From: Streptomyces sp. CB01635
GTDB lineage: Bacteria > Actinomycetota > Actinomycetes > Streptomycetales > Streptomycetaceae
Direction of reading: 5' to 3'
DNA length: 64,000 nucleotides
Assembly: GCF_002803065.1 (NCBI RefSeq)
Contig: NZ_NNBL01000002.1
Coordinates: 682,001 to 746,000 of the forward strand
Positions within the stretch are counted from its first letter, which is position 1, and every line of letters begins with the position of its first letter. This document shows, one piece after another, positions 11,107 to 21,828 of the stretch. A program made the translations under genes and the position numbers. Below the pieces are notes generated by a model that saw nothing but the letters and a program-made list of their open reading frames with translations, ran no database searches and was not told the DNA's origin.

Positions 11107-12039
11107 CCCGATCCCCAGGATCCCTGCCCGCACCTGCGGCTCCACCACATGGACGGCTCGGTGGCTCGCGCTGAGCGTCAGGTCCTGACGGCCGCCTCGC
11201 GGGGCCGCCGCCGAGTGCTGGGTGAAGCGGTGGCAGCGCACGGGCAGGACGCCCTCGGTGAATCTGACCTGGAGCGCGTACTGCCCGCCCGCGAAGCCGA
11301 AGCCGCGCAGATACTCCGATGAGGGGCCCGCCGTGCCGTCCTCGAAGCCGTAGCGGAAGAGGAACGTGTCGCCGGCCCGCAGCCGCGCGTCGAAGAGCAG
11401 CTCCGCCACGACGACGCCCGTCCCGCGGTGCCGGCGCACCCGCCCCGTACGGCAGTTCTCCAGGGCGCGCACCGAGACGTGATCGGTGCTGCATCCCGGG
11501 TCTCCGTGGTGGACGGCCACGTAGCGGTCCACGCCGTCCTGGTGGGCGCGCACGATGTGCTGGGAGTCGAGGCCGAGGAGCTCGCGGCGCGCCCCGATCC
11601 GCACCCGCTCGTGGTGGCCGACCGTGTGCAGGCCGCCGTCCGGGGGCGAGCCGAGCTCGGCGAGGAAGTGTTCGAGGACGCCCGAGGCCTCGACGAGCGA
11701 GCGGTAGGAGCGGGTCGAGGGGCGCTGGCGGGCCGTGTGTTCCTCGTCCTTGGCGAGCAGCCGGATCAGGGACTCGTCGGGCAGGTCCAGGATCTCCTCC
11801 AGGGCGCGCACGGCCCGCAGCGACTCGGTGCGCTGCGGGCGCCTCGCCCCCTGCTGCCAATAGCTCAGACTGGTGACGCCGACCGTGACGCCGCGCCGGG
11901 TCAGATGGTGCTGCACACGGTGCAGCGGCAGCCCGCGCGCGGTGATCGCGGCCCGCAGGGCGACATGGAAGGGCCCCGCCCGCAGGGCCGTCTCCAGTGC
12001 GGGCGCGCCGGCGTCCGCGTGCTGTGTGCCGTACGACAT
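11092..12039 (-). CDS. XRE-like helix-turn-helix protein, divergent to uvrC
   Basis: 315-residue protein. Residues about 25-95 form an HTH domain ([29 protein letters not shown], then [18 protein letters not shown]) of the XRE class. The remaining 220 residues are a beta-rich region of unknown fold ([34 protein letters not shown]). The ATG at 12039 is chosen because GGGGGAGGG lies six bases upstream; an ATG at 12060 lacks this. The gene is divergent from uvrC with 198 bases between. Its target and ligand are unknown, although a regulatory role is likely. The 3' end lies in a 15-bp tandem repeat. Confidence 0.8.
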   Translation of the reverse strand: MSYGTQHADAGAPALETALRAGPFHVALRAAITARGLPLHRVQHHLTRRGVTVGVTSLSYWQQGARRPQRTESLRAVRALEEILDLPDESLIRLLAKDEEHTARQRPSTRSYRSLVEASGVLEHFLAELGSPPDGGLHTVGHHERVRIGARRELLGLDSQHIVRAHQDGVDRYVAVHHGDPGCSTDHVSVRALENCRTGRVRRHRGTGVVVAELLFDARLRAGDTFLFRYGFEDGTAGPSSEYLRGFGFAGGQYALQVRFTEGVLPVRCHRFTQHSAAAPRGGRQDLTLSASHRAVHVVEPQVRAGILGIGWDWE

Positions 12040-12237
12040 CCAGGGCCCTCCCCCGTGCATCCTCACAACGGCCGTCCGGCCGGGGCGTGCGCGGCCCCAA
12101 TTCACCCGGCATTGAAGCGTGTTGATCTCGACCGGACAAGACTCGCTGCGCAAACCGTCTCGCCGGGCGGGCGCCGGACCGCTCCGGGAGACGCGCGGGC
12201 AACCTCACTGTCGGTGGCCGCAAGTAGGGTGTCTGAC

Positions 12238-14277
12238 ATGGCCGACCCTTCCAGCTACCGCCCCCAGCCGGGACAGATCCCGGACTCCCCAGGGGTGTAC
12301 AGGTTCCGTGACGAGCACCGCCGGGTGATCTACGTCGGGAAGGCGAAAAGCCTGCGCCAGCGCCTGGCCAACTACTTCCAGGACCTGGCGAACCTGCATC
12401 CCCGTACCCGCACCATGGTCACCACGGCCGCGTCCGTGGAGTGGACCGTGGTGTCCACGGAGGTCGAGGCGCTCCAGCTGGAGTACTCCTGGATCAAGGA
12501 GTACGACCCCCGGTTCAACGTCAAGTACCGCGACGACAAGAGCTATCCCTACCTCGCGGTGACGATGAACGAGGAGTTCCCGCGCGTGCAGGTCATGCGC
12601 GGCCAGAAGAAGAAGGGCGTGCGCTACTTCGGTCCCTACGGGCATGCCTGGGCCATCCGCGACACCGTCGACCTGCTGCTTCGTGTCTTCCCGGTCCGCA
12701 CCTGCTCCGCCGGCGTCTTCAAGAACGCCGCCCGCACCGGCCGCCCCTGCCTCCTCGGCTACATCGGCAAGTGCTCGGCCCCCTGCGTGGGCCGCGTCTC
12801 GCCCGAGGAGCACCGCGAACTGGCGGAGGACTTCTGCGACTTCATGACCGGCCGCACCGGCACGTACATCCGCCGTCTCGAGAAGGACATGACGGACGCC
12901 GCCGAGGAGATGGAGTACGAGCGCGCCGCACGCCTGCGTGACGACATAGAGGCGCTGCGCAAGGCGATGGAGAAGAGTGCCGTCGTCCTCGCCGATGCCA
13001 CGGACGCCGACCTGGTCGCCCTCGCCGAGGACGAGCTGGAGGCCGCCGTGCAGATCTTCCATGTGCGGGGCGGGCGCGTGCGCGGCCAGCGCGGCTGGGT
13101 CACGGACAAGGTCGAGGCGGTCACCAGCGGTGACCTCGTCGAGCACGCGCTCCAGCAGCTGTACGGCGAGGAGCGCGGGGACGCTGTTCCCAAGGAGGTC
13201 CTCGTGCCCGCGCTGCCCGAGCCCCTGGAACCCGTACAGGAGTGGCTCACCACGCGCCGCGGGTCGAACGTGTCGCTGAGGATCCCGCAGCGCGGCGACA
13301 AGAAGGCCCTCATGGAGACGGTCCACAGGAACGCGCAGCAGGCGCTCGCACTCCACAAGACCAAGCGCGCCTCCGACCTCACCACGCGCTCGCGCGCCCT
13401 GGAGGAGATCGCCGGGGCTCTCGAGCTGGACAGCGCCCCGCTGCGCATCGAGTGCTACGACATCTCCCACCTCCAGGGCGACGACGTCGTGGCCTCGATG
13501 GTCGTCTTCGAGGACGGACTGGCCAGGAAGAGCGAGTACCGGCGCTTCCAGATCAAGGGCTTCGAGGGGCAGGACGACGTCCGCTCCATGCACGAGGTGA
13601 TCACACGCCGCTTCAAGCGCTATCTGGCGGCGCAGGAGAAGTCGGGGGAGTGGTCCGACGCCGAGCTGACGGACGAGGACGGCCCGATCGAGTCCCGTCT
13701 CACCGAGGACGACGGTCGCCCCAAGCGGTTCGCGTACCCGCCCCAGCTGGTCGTCGTCGACGGCGGGCAGCCGCAGGTCGCGGCGGCCAAGCGGGCGCTG
13801 GACGAGCTGGGCATCGACGACATCGCGGTGTGCGGCCTGGCCAAGCGCCTCGAAGAGGTCTGGGTGCCCGACGAGGACGACCCGGTGATCCTTCCGCGCA
13901 CCAGCGAGGGCCTCTATCTTCTCCAGCGCGTGCGTGACGAGGCGCACCGCTTCGCGATCACGTACCAGCGCACCAAGCGGGCCAAGCGCTTCCGGGCCGG
14001 GCCGCTCGACGAGGTGCCCGGTCTCGGGGACGCGCGCAAGCAGGCCCTGATCAAGCACTTCGGTTCGGTGAAGCGCCTGCGATCGGCCACAATCGATCAG
14101 ATCTGCGAGGTTCCCGGCATAGGCCGCAAGACGGCAGAGACGATCGTGGCGGCCTTCGCAAGCGCGGAGCCCGCCGCACCGGCCGTGAACACGGCCACAG
14201 GAGAGATCATTGAAGACGAGGACCCCACGGCCACGGCCGTGGCCACCTCGGAAGGACGACGGGGGCAGGAGCCATGA
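12238..14277 (+). CDS. uvrC: excinuclease ABC subunit C
   Basis: 679-residue dual-incision nuclease of nucleotide excision repair. It has an N-terminal GIY-YIG domain ([23 protein letters not shown], about residues 16-38), a Cys-rich CSAGVF...[13 protein letters not shown] segment, a UVR motif (about 215-245) for UvrB contact, an RNase H-like endonuclease domain ([33 protein letters not shown]), and C-terminal tandem helix-hairpin-helix ([30 protein letters not shown]). The ATG at 12238 gives the standard N-terminus; a GTG three codons upstream is possible. Its stop overlaps the rapZ start (ATGA), making it the first gene of the rapZ-yvcK-whiA operon. Confidence 0.97.
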   Translation: MADPSSYRPQPGQIPDSPGVYRFRDEHRRVIYVGKAKSLRQRLANYFQDLANLHPRTRTMVTTAASVEWTVVSTEVEALQLEYSWIKEYDPRFNVKYRDDKSYPYLAVTMNEEFPRVQVMRGQKKKGVRYFGPYGHAWAIRDTVDLLLRVFPVRTCSAGVFKNAARTGRPCLLGYIGKCSAPCVGRVSPEEHRELAEDFCDFMTGRTGTYIRRLEKDMTDAAEEMEYERAARLRDDIEALRKAMEKSAVVLADATDADLVALAEDELEAAVQIFHVRGGRVRGQRGWVTDKVEAVTSGDLVEHALQQLYGEERGDAVPKEVLVPALPEPLEPVQEWLTTRRGSNVSLRIPQRGDKKALMETVHRNAQQALALHKTKRASDLTTRSRALEEIAGALELDSAPLRIECYDISHLQGDDVVASMVVFEDGLARKSEYRRFQIKGFEGQDDVRSMHEVITRRFKRYLAAQEKSGEWSDAELTDEDGPIESRLTEDDGRPKRFAYPPQLVVVDGGQPQVAAAKRALDELGIDDIAVCGLAKRLEEVWVPDEDDPVILPRTSEGLYLLQRVRDEAHRFAITYQRTKRAKRFRAGPLDEVPGLGDARKQALIKHFGSVKRLRSATIDQICEVPGIGRKTAETIVAAFASAEPAAPAVNTATGEIIEDEDPTATAVATSEGRRGQEP

Positions 14278-15257
14278 ACGAGAACGAGCAGGGCGAACAG
14301 GCACCACAGCCGGCCCCCGATGACCCGGCGGGCCAGGCGGCGGAGACAGACGGAGCACAGGTGAGTACGGGTACGACGAGCGAGACCCCCGAAGCGGCGA
14401 TCCCCGAGCTGGTGATCATCTCCGGGATGTCCGGCGCCGGGCGTTCCACGGCCGCCAAGTGTCTGGAGGACCTCGGCTGGTTCGTCGTCGACAACCTGCC
14501 GCCCGCGCTGATCCCCACGATGGTCGAGCTCGGCGCCCGCTCCCAGGGCAATGTCGCCCGGATCGCCGTCGTCGTCGACGTGCGCGGCCGCCGCTTCTTC
14601 GACGACCTCCACCAGTCCCTCGCCGACCTGGAATCGCGCCAGGTCACACGGCGCATCGTGTTCCTGGAGTCCTCCGACGAGGCCCTGGTGCGCCGCTTCG
14701 AGTCGGTGCGCCGCCCGCACCCCCTCCAGGGCGACGGCCGCATCGTCGACGGGATCGCGGCCGAGCGCACGCTCCTGCGCGAGCTGCGCGGCGACGCCGA
14801 CCTGGTCATCGACACCTCCAGCCTGAACGTGCACGAGCTGCGCGCCAAGATGGACGCCCAGTTCGCCGGCGACGAGGAGCCCGAGCTGCGGGCCACGGTC
14901 ATGTCGTTCGGCTTCAAGTACGGCCTGCCCGTCGACGCCGACCTGGTCGTCGACATGCGCTTCCTGCCGAACCCGCACTGGGTCCCCGAGCTGCGCCCCT
15001 TCACCGGCCTGAACGAAGAGGTGGCGAACTACGTCTTCGGCCAGCCCGGCGCCAAGGAGTTCCTGGACCGGTACACCGAGCTGCTCCAGCTCATCGCCGC
15101 CGGATACCGCCGCGAGGGCAAGCGGTACGTGACGATCGCGGTCGGCTGCACCGGAGGCAAGCACCGCTCCGTCGCGATGTCGGAGAAGCTCGCCGCGCGC
15201 ATCGCGGCGGAAGGCGTGGAGACCGTGGTCGTCCACCGGGACATGGGCCGCGAATGA
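14274..15257 (+). CDS. rapZ: RNase adapter protein RapZ (YvcJ-like P-loop protein)
   Basis: 327-residue nucleotide-binding protein. The Walker A-like motif is [10 protein letters not shown] (near residues 51-60). The C-terminal domain has [22 protein letters not shown] and [17 protein letters not shown], hallmarks of RapZ/YvcJ. In E. coli, RapZ tunes glucosamine-6-phosphate synthase through small RNA decay; in actinobacteria it is conserved beside yvcK and whiA, but its partner is not established. The first 40 residues are an acidic, low-complexity extension. It overlaps uvrC and yvcK by four bases on each side, so translational coupling is expected. Confidence 0.95.
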   Translation: MNENEQGEQAPQPAPDDPAGQAAETDGAQVSTGTTSETPEAAIPELVIISGMSGAGRSTAAKCLEDLGWFVVDNLPPALIPTMVELGARSQGNVARIAVVVDVRGRRFFDDLHQSLADLESRQVTRRIVFLESSDEALVRRFESVRRPHPLQGDGRIVDGIAAERTLLRELRGDADLVIDTSSLNVHELRAKMDAQFAGDEEPELRATVMSFGFKYGLPVDADLVVDMRFLPNPHWVPELRPFTGLNEEVANYVFGQPGAKEFLDRYTELLQLIAAGYRREGKRYVTIAVGCTGGKHRSVAMSEKLAARIAAEGVETVVVHRDMGRE

Positions 15258-16291
15258 CCGGTCGCACACTCCGGCTCGGCAGCAGGCTCCGCCGGGTCAC
15301 CCCTCCCACGGGCCGCCGGCGCGGCGCCCAGCCCAAGGTCGTCGCCCTCGGCGGTGGCATGGGCCTGTCCGCGTCACTGGCGGCCCTGCGGCGCATCACC
15401 GGCGACCTCACCGCCGTGGTGACCGTCGCCGACGACGGCGGCTCCAGCGGCCGGCTCCGCGACGAGCTGGGCGTCCTGCCGCCCGGCGACCTGCGCAAGG
15501 CCCTCGCGGCCCTGTGCGGCGACGACGACTGGGGCCAGACCTGGGCCCGCGTCATCCAGCACCGTTTCCAGTCCCAGGGCGACCTGCACGAGCACGCCGT
15601 CGGCAATCTGCTCATCGTCGCTCTGTGGGAGCAGCTCGGCGACCATGTGCAGGCCCTCGACCTGGTCGGCAAGCTGCTGGGTGCGCAGGGTCGCGTACTG
15701 CCCATGTCCGCGGTGCCGCTGGAGCTCCAGGCCCTGGTCAAGGGGCACGACCCGGCCCGCCCCGATGACATCGACACGGTGCGCGGCCAGGCCACGGTGG
15801 CGCTCACCCCCGGCGAGGTGCAGTCCGTGCACCTCGTGCCGCACGACCCGCCGGCCGTCCCCGAGGCGGTCGCCGCGGTGCTCGACGCCGACTGGGTGGT
15901 GCTCGGCCCCGGCTCCTGGTTCTCGTCCGTCATCCCGCATCTGCTGGTCCCCGATCTGCTCGACGCGCTGATGGCGACGAAGGCCCGCAGGGTCCTCTCG
16001 CTGAACCTCGCGCCGCAGCCCGGAGAAACCGAGGGGTTCTCACCGCAGCGTCATTTGGAGGTTTTGGGACGACACGCCCCTAAACTCGCCCTGGACGTGG
16101 TGCTGGCCGACGAGGCCGCCGTGCCCGACCGCGAGTCCCTGACCGACGCCGCCAAGGAGGGCTTCGGCGCTGCGGTCGAGTTGGCGCCTGTGGCCAGGCC
16201 CGACGGGACTCCGAGGCACGATCCGGAGCTGTTGGCCGCCGCGTACGACCGTATTTTTCGGATGCATGGAAGGATCGGCCCATGGCGATGA
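15254..16291 (+). CDS. yvcK: YvcK/CofD-like UDP-GlcNAc-binding protein
   Basis: 345-residue Rossmann-like protein of the CofD/YvcK family. Seen: [19 protein letters not shown] (near 31-49), [28 protein letters not shown] and [15 protein letters not shown]. In Bacillus and Mycobacterium the YvcK/CuvA proteins bind UDP-sugars and support peptidoglycan synthesis under some growth conditions; the same is inferred here. The start ATG overlaps the rapZ stop (ATGA), and its last 10 bases overlap whiA. A GACAC box and an AT-richer patch near 16051-16090, inside its 3' half, may hold a whiA promoter. Confidence 0.93.
   Translation: MTGRTLRLGSRLRRVTPPTGRRRGAQPKVVALGGGMGLSASLAALRRITGDLTAVVTVADDGGSSGRLRDELGVLPPGDLRKALAALCGDDDWGQTWARVIQHRFQSQGDLHEHAVGNLLIVALWEQLGDHVQALDLVGKLLGAQGRVLPMSAVPLELQALVKGHDPARPDDIDTVRGQATVALTPGEVQSVHLVPHDPPAVPEAVAAVLDADWVVLGPGSWFSSVIPHLLVPDLLDALMATKARRVLSLNLAPQPGETEGFSPQRHLEVLGRHAPKLALDVVLADEAAVPDRESLTDAAKEGFGAAVELAPVARPDGTPRHDPELLAAAYDRIFRMHGRIGPWR
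16051..16090 (+). promoter_or_regulatory. possible internal whiA promoter with GACAC box
   Basis: Within the yvcK coding region an unusually AT-rich patch contains GACAC (16071-16075), the sequence bound by WhiA, followed by TAAACT (16081-16086). It lies about 210 bases before whiA. In S. coelicolor a developmentally induced, WhiA-bound promoter lies inside the upstream gene; this stretch is the best candidate for its equivalent. Confidence 0.4.
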
Positions 16292-17271
16292 CGGCAGCGG
16301 TGAAGGACGAGATCTCCCGGCTTCCCGTCACCCGGACCTGCTGCAGAAAGGCAGAGGTCTCGGCCATCCTGCGCTTCGCGGGCGGGCTCCACCTGGTGAG
16401 CGGCCGCATCGTGATCGAGGCGGAGCTGGACACCGCGATGGCGGCACGACGGCTGAAGCGGGACATCCTCGAGATCTTCGGGCACAGCTCGGAACTGATC
16501 GTGATGGCGCCCGGCGGGCTGCGCCGGGGCTCGCGCTTCGTCGTACGGGTCGTGGCCGGCGGTGACCAGCTGGCGCGCCAGACCGGTCTCGTCGACGGCC
16601 GCGGCCGCCCGATCCGGGGTCTCCCGCCGCAGGTGGTCTCGGGGGCCACCTGCGACGCCGAGGCCGCCTGGCGCGGGGCTTTCCTGGCGCACGGCTCGCT
16701 CACCGAGCCCGGCCGTTCCTCCTCCCTCGAGGTGACCTGCCCCGGCCCGGAGGCCGCGCTGGCCCTGGTCGGGGCCGCACGCCGCCTCCAGATTGCGGGC
16801 AAGGCCCGTGAGGTACGGGGTGTGGACCGTGTCGTCGTACGGGACGGGGACGCCATCGGCGCCCTGCTCACCCGCATGGGGGCGCACGAGTCGGTGCTCG
16901 CCTGGGAGGAGCGGCGGATGCGGCGCGAGGTCCGCGCCACCGCCAACCGCCTGGCCAACTTCGACGACGCGAACCTGCGCCGCTCGGCGCGCGCCGCCGT
17001 CGCCGCCGGGGCCCGCGTGCAGCGCGCCCTGGAGATCCTCGCCGACGAGGTGCCTGAGCACCTCGCGGCCGCCGGCCGGCTGCGCATGGAGCACAAGCAG
17101 GCCTCCCTGGAGGAGCTGGGCGCGCTCGCCGACCCGCCGCTGACGAAGGACGCCGTCGCGGGCCGCATCCGCCGCCTGCTCGCGATGGCCGACAAGCGGG
17201 CGCAGGACATGGGCATCCCGGGCACGGAGTCGAACATCAGCGAGGAGATGGCCGACAACCTCGCCGGCTGA
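16282..17271 (+). CDS. whiA: sporulation transcription factor WhiA
   Basis: 329-residue DNA-binding protein that, with WhiB, activates the change from aerial growth to sporulation septation. The N-terminal half is the degenerate LAGLIDADG homing-endonuclease fold ([46 protein letters not shown]). The C-terminus is a helix-turn-helix ([30 protein letters not shown], about residues 275-304). Length is typical for the family. It is the last gene of uvrC-rapZ-yvcK-whiA, overlaps yvcK by 10 bases, and is followed by a terminator with a T run. Confidence 0.97.
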   Translation: MAMTAAVKDEISRLPVTRTCCRKAEVSAILRFAGGLHLVSGRIVIEAELDTAMAARRLKRDILEIFGHSSELIVMAPGGLRRGSRFVVRVVAGGDQLARQTGLVDGRGRPIRGLPPQVVSGATCDAEAAWRGAFLAHGSLTEPGRSSSLEVTCPGPEAALALVGAARRLQIAGKAREVRGVDRVVVRDGDAIGALLTRMGAHESVLAWEERRMRREVRATANRLANFDDANLRRSARAAVAAGARVQRALEILADEVPEHLAAAGRLRMEHKQASLEELGALADPPLTKDAVAGRIRRLLAMADKRAQDMGIPGTESNISEEMADNLAG

Positions 17272-17291
17272 CCCCGGAGCGGAATGCCTCA

Positions 17292-17334
17292 CGCCGGTGC
17301 CGGTGCCCTGCCGGGGCCCGGGCACCGGCGTTTT
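17292..17334 (+). terminator. intrinsic terminator after whiA
   Basis: CGCCGGTGCC (17292-17301) pairs with GGCACCGGCG (17321-17330), directly followed by TTTT. A second register (CCGGTGCCC with GGGCACCGG) is possible because the left arm is repeated. Confidence 0.88.
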
Positions 17335-17384
17335 CGCTGCCCGGGGGACCGTGCACGGCGTGACGGGACCCCTTTGACGCGCCC

Positions 17385-17408
17385 TTGACTTGACCATGAA
17401 CTGTCATG
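17385..17408 (+). promoter_or_regulatory. candidate promoter region of the carboxypeptidase gene
   Basis: TTGACT (17385-17390) resembles a -35 element. A short inverted repeat CATGA-ACTG-TCATG (17395-17408) follows. No good -10 is seen at the expected distance, so activation through the downstream 19-bp repeats is possible. Confidence 0.3.
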
Positions 17409-17424
17409 AGTCTGGCGTCTGTTC

Positions 17425-17492
17425 GCTTCTGCGGTAAACAGCCGCTTCTGCGGTTCACCACAGCTTCTGCGGTACTCACCTGCTTCTGCGGT
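17425..17492 (+). repeat. four GCTTCTGCGGT repeats with exact 19-bp spacing
   Basis: The identical 11-mer GCTTCTGCGGT starts at 17425, 17444, 17463 and 17482, always 19 bases apart, with variable spacers in between. The block ends 21 bases before the carboxypeptidase ATG, so it lies in the promoter or 5' leader. This periodicity on one face of the helix suggests a regulator array; no known family is recognised. Confidence 0.9.
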
Positions 17493-17513
17493 ACACAACT
17501 GCAAGGGGGGCTC

Positions 17514-20474
17514 ATGAGACGAAGAGCGAGATCGATCCTCGCGGCCACGGCACTCGTACTGGGCGGACTGGGAGGCGCGGGACTGACGCCCGTCGCCCAG
17601 GCGGAGAGCGGCGGTGCACCCCGGTCGGACTCCGATCCGGTCAAGGTGTTCCGTGCGGAGGTCACGAAGGAGCAGGTACCCCTGCTCCTCGCGGCCGGAC
17701 AGGACGGACACGAACTCGGCGAACAGGCCCCCGAGAAGGGGAAGGCCGAGGTCGAGGTCTACCTCACCGACAAGCAGGCCAGGCAACTGGAGAGCAAGGG
17801 CGTCGAGCTCACCGAGCACACGCTCTCCGCCAAGGCGCGAGCGCGCGTGGCGGCCGCGGGCGACGGCGTGTTCCGCCCCTACAGCGGCAAGGGCAATCTC
17901 CAGGAGGAGATCGTCAGAACGGGCCAGGAGCACCCCGGCCTCACCAAGGTCGTCTCCATCGGCAAGACGCTCCAGGGCCAGGACATCCTCGCGCTCAAGC
18001 TCACCAAGGGCGCCCGTACGACGAGGGACGGCGCCAAGCCGTCCGTGCTCTACATGTCCAACCAGCACGCCCGCGAGTGGATCACCCCCGAGATGACCCG
18101 CCGCCTGATGCACTACTACTTGGACAACTACTCCAAGGACAAGCGCATCAAGAAGATCGTCGACTCCACCGAGATGTGGTTCGTCCTGTCGGCCAACCCA
18201 GACGGATACGACTGGACGTTCAACCCCGACGGCGACCGCCAGTGGCGCAAGAACATGCGGGACGTGAACGGCGACGGCGCGATCACCACGGGCGACGGTG
18301 TCGACCTCAACCGCAACTTCGCCTACAAGTGGGGCTACGACGACGAGGGTTCGTCCCCGAGCCCCGCAAGCGAGACCTACCGCGGCGTGAGCCCCGGCTC
18401 CGAGCCCGAGACGAAGGCCCTAGACGCCTTCGAGAAGCGCATCGACTTCCGCTACGCCATCAACTACCACTCCGCGGCCCAGCTGCTGCTCTACGGAGTG
18501 GGCTGGCAGGTGGCCACCCCGACGCCGGACGACGTGCTCTACAAGGCGCTCGCCGGGACCCCCGAGAACTCCGCGATCCCCGGCTACCACCCGCAGGTCT
18601 CCTCCGAGCTGTACACCACCAACGGCGAAGCCGACGGGCACGCGGGCAACGTCAACGGCATCGGGATGTTCACGCCGGAGATGAGCGAGTGTCAGACCGC
18701 GTCGGCCGTCGACCCGGACGACCAGTGGCGCCCCGAGGACTGCGAGTCGGTCTTCACCTTCCCGGACGACGAGAAACTGATCCAGCAGGAGTTCGCCAAG
18801 AACATCCCCTTCGCGCTCTCCGTGGCCGAGACCGCGGCGCACCCCGATCAGCCGTCCTCCTCGGTCGGCCTCGACGCCCCCGACTTCACCCCGGCCGCCT
18901 TCAGCACCTCGTACGCGCGCGGTGCCGACCAGGAAGTCTCCGTGACCGCCCGCAAGTCGGTGCGCGACAAGGAGCTCAACTACCGTGTCGACCGCGGCCG
19001 TACGCACGACGAGGACCTGCGCGCCTGGAAGGGCGGCGAGACCTACGGCGGCGAGGACAACCTCCACTTCGACGCGTACCGCGCGAGGATCGAGGACGCG
19101 GACCCGGGCGACAAGGTCGAGGTCTGGTTCACCGGACGCACGAAGTCCGGGAAGCGCACCTCCAGCGACCACTTCACGTACACCGTGGCCGAGCGCCCCA
19201 GGGCCGACACCCTCGTCGTCGCCGAGAACGACGCCACAGGCCGGCAGAGCAAGGCGTACGTGGACGCGCTGAAGGCGAACGGCCGCACCCCGCTCGTGTG
19301 GAACGTCGCCACGCAGGGCGCCCCGGACGCACTCGCGGTGCTCGACCACTTCAGGACCGTCGTCCACTACACGGGCGCCGACCGCCCGGGCCTCACCACG
19401 CAGCTCGCGCTGCGCGACTACCTCAACGAGGGTGGCAAGCTGATCGAGGCCGGCGAGCAGGCGGGCGGCTCCGTCAACATCGGCGACACCACCACCAACG
19501 ACTTCAGCCAGTACTACCTGGGCGCGTACTCGCGTACGTCGACACCCGGCGCCTCGAAGTTCGCCGGATCCGGCGTGCTGACCGGCGCCGCCGCGGGCCT
19601 CGGCGACGCTCCCGGCAACCCGCTGAACATCGCCGCGACTTACCAGTCCACCTCCGACGTGCTGTCCAAGGCCGACTACCCGCAGTTCACGAGCGCGGGC
19701 GCCGGTGCGTACGCGGGCACCCCCAACCCGTACAGCCCCTACGAGGGCAGCTCCATGGCCGCCGCCGTGCACACGGACGACGGGTGGAAGCGCCTGACCC
19801 GCACCATCGACCTCACCGGGGTCTCCGCCGCCGACAAGCCGGCCCTGAAGTTCCAGCTCCTGTGGGACACCGAGCCCGGCTACGACCACGCGGTGCTGGA
19901 GGCGCACACGGCGGGCGCCGAGGACTGGACGACACTGCCCGAGGCCGGCGGTGCCACGACGAACGCCGTCCCCGCCGAGTGCGAGGCCGGATTCCTGATC
20001 AAGGAGCACCCGGCTCTCAAGCGCTATCTGACGCCCGGCAGCGCGGGCTGCACGGCCACCGGCACCTCCGGCTCCTGGAACAGCCTCACGGGCGCCTCGG
20101 ACGGCTGGAAGCCGGTGACCTTCGACCTGAGCGCCTACGCCGGAAAGACGGTCGAGGTCTCGCTCAGCTACATCACCGACCCCGGCAGCGGCGGCCACGG
20201 CGTCCTCGCCGACAACGCGTCCGTCGTGACCGGCGGCGCCGCGAAGGAGACCGAGGGCTTCGAGTCGTCGTTCGGCGCCTGGAAGGTCGCGGGCCCGCCC
20301 CCGGGCAGCCCCGTCGTCACCAAGGACTGGGCCCGTGCGGGTGAACTGTTCAAGACATATGGAGCCGTCAGCACCAAGGACACCGTGCTCCTCGGATTCG
20401 GTCTCGAACACGTCGCCACGGCGGCCGAGCGCAGCGTGCTCGTGGGGAAGGCGCTGGCCTCCCTGAGGAGCTGA
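17514..20474 (+). CDS. secreted M14 zinc carboxypeptidase, multidomain
   Basis: 986-residue extracellular protease. A signal peptide (about 1-28, RRRARSILAATALVLGG, cleaved after VAQA) is followed by a pro-region and an M14 catalytic domain (about 115-440): the zinc motif NQHAREWITPEM (near 183-194, His and Glu), the substrate arginine region DLNRNFAYKWG, and the third ligand in NYHSAAQLLLYG. Then come about 500 residues with Ig-like and immune-inhibitor-A-like jelly-roll segments (LLWDTEPGYDHAVLEAH; YAGKTVEVSLSYITDPG). The ATG at 17514 has a GGGGGG ribosome-binding site and starts the signal peptide; an upstream in-frame ATG (17406) would translate the repeats and is rejected. Confidence 0.93.
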   Translation: MRRRARSILAATALVLGGLGGAGLTPVAQAESGGAPRSDSDPVKVFRAEVTKEQVPLLLAAGQDGHELGEQAPEKGKAEVEVYLTDKQARQLESKGVELTEHTLSAKARARVAAAGDGVFRPYSGKGNLQEEIVRTGQEHPGLTKVVSIGKTLQGQDILALKLTKGARTTRDGAKPSVLYMSNQHAREWITPEMTRRLMHYYLDNYSKDKRIKKIVDSTEMWFVLSANPDGYDWTFNPDGDRQWRKNMRDVNGDGAITTGDGVDLNRNFAYKWGYDDEGSSPSPASETYRGVSPGSEPETKALDAFEKRIDFRYAINYHSAAQLLLYGVGWQVATPTPDDVLYKALAGTPENSAIPGYHPQVSSELYTTNGEADGHAGNVNGIGMFTPEMSECQTASAVDPDDQWRPEDCESVFTFPDDEKLIQQEFAKNIPFALSVAETAAHPDQPSSSVGLDAPDFTPAAFSTSYARGADQEVSVTARKSVRDKELNYRVDRGRTHDEDLRAWKGGETYGGEDNLHFDAYRARIEDADPGDKVEVWFTGRTKSGKRTSSDHFTYTVAERPRADTLVVAENDATGRQSKAYVDALKANGRTPLVWNVATQGAPDALAVLDHFRTVVHYTGADRPGLTTQLALRDYLNEGGKLIEAGEQAGGSVNIGDTTTNDFSQYYLGAYSRTSTPGASKFAGSGVLTGAAAGLGDAPGNPLNIAATYQSTSDVLSKADYPQFTSAGAGAYAGTPNPYSPYEGSSMAAAVHTDDGWKRLTRTIDLTGVSAADKPALKFQLLWDTEPGYDHAVLEAHTAGAEDWTTLPEAGGATTNAVPAECEAGFLIKEHPALKRYLTPGSAGCTATGTSGSWNSLTGASDGWKPVTFDLSAYAGKTVEVSLSYITDPGSGGHGVLADNASVVTGGAAKETEGFESSFGAWKVAGPPPGSPVVTKDWARAGELFKTYGAVSTKDTVLLGFGLEHVATAAERSVLVGKALASLRS

Positions 20475-20505
20475 GAAAGGCCGGGTCGAAAAGCGGACAA
20501 AATAC

Positions 20506-20542
20506 CCCGCTCACTTTTCGCGAAAAGCGCCAGATGAGCGGG
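20506..20542 (+). terminator. nested hairpin after the carboxypeptidase gene
   Basis: Outer stem CCCGCTCA (20506-20513) with TGAGCGGG (20535-20542). Inside it lies a perfect 14-base palindrome CTTTTCGCGAAAAG (20514-20527). It probably terminates the carboxypeptidase transcript; the inner palindrome could also be a protein site. Confidence 0.6.
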
Positions 20543-20635
20543 AATCCCGGCGGTCCGAACCCCTACTGGGCGGTACGGGCCGCCGGGCCGCACAAGGGCC
20601 CACTCAATGTCACCCGGAGGGCTTCGGAGAGGTAG

Positions 20636-21721
<1,086 letters not shown>

Positions 21722-21749
21722 ATCCAGAGCAGGCATCTCGATGTGAGCA

Positions 21750-21789
21750 CAGGGTCCGGACCGCGCAACGACGCGCCGTCCGGGCCCTG
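21750..21789 (+). terminator. large hairpin between gap and pgk (attenuator?)
   Basis: CAGGGTCCGGAC (21750-21761) pairs over 12 bp, including one G-U, with GTCCGGGCCCTG (21778-21789), enclosing a 16-base loop that can form a small inner GCG/CGC helix. It lies 40 bases before pgk. It is likely a partial terminator or mRNA processing/stabilising element setting gap above pgk-tpi. Confidence 0.7.
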
Positions 21790-21828
21790 TTGTGCGTCAG
21801 CCCACCCAAGAAGTCCAGGAGTCCAGCC

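Noticed and set aside
17406..17513. Upstream in-frame ATG for the zinc carboxypeptidase
   Set aside because: It would translate the 19-bp repeat array and place 36 residues before a perfect signal peptide. ATG 17514 has a strong ribosome-binding site.
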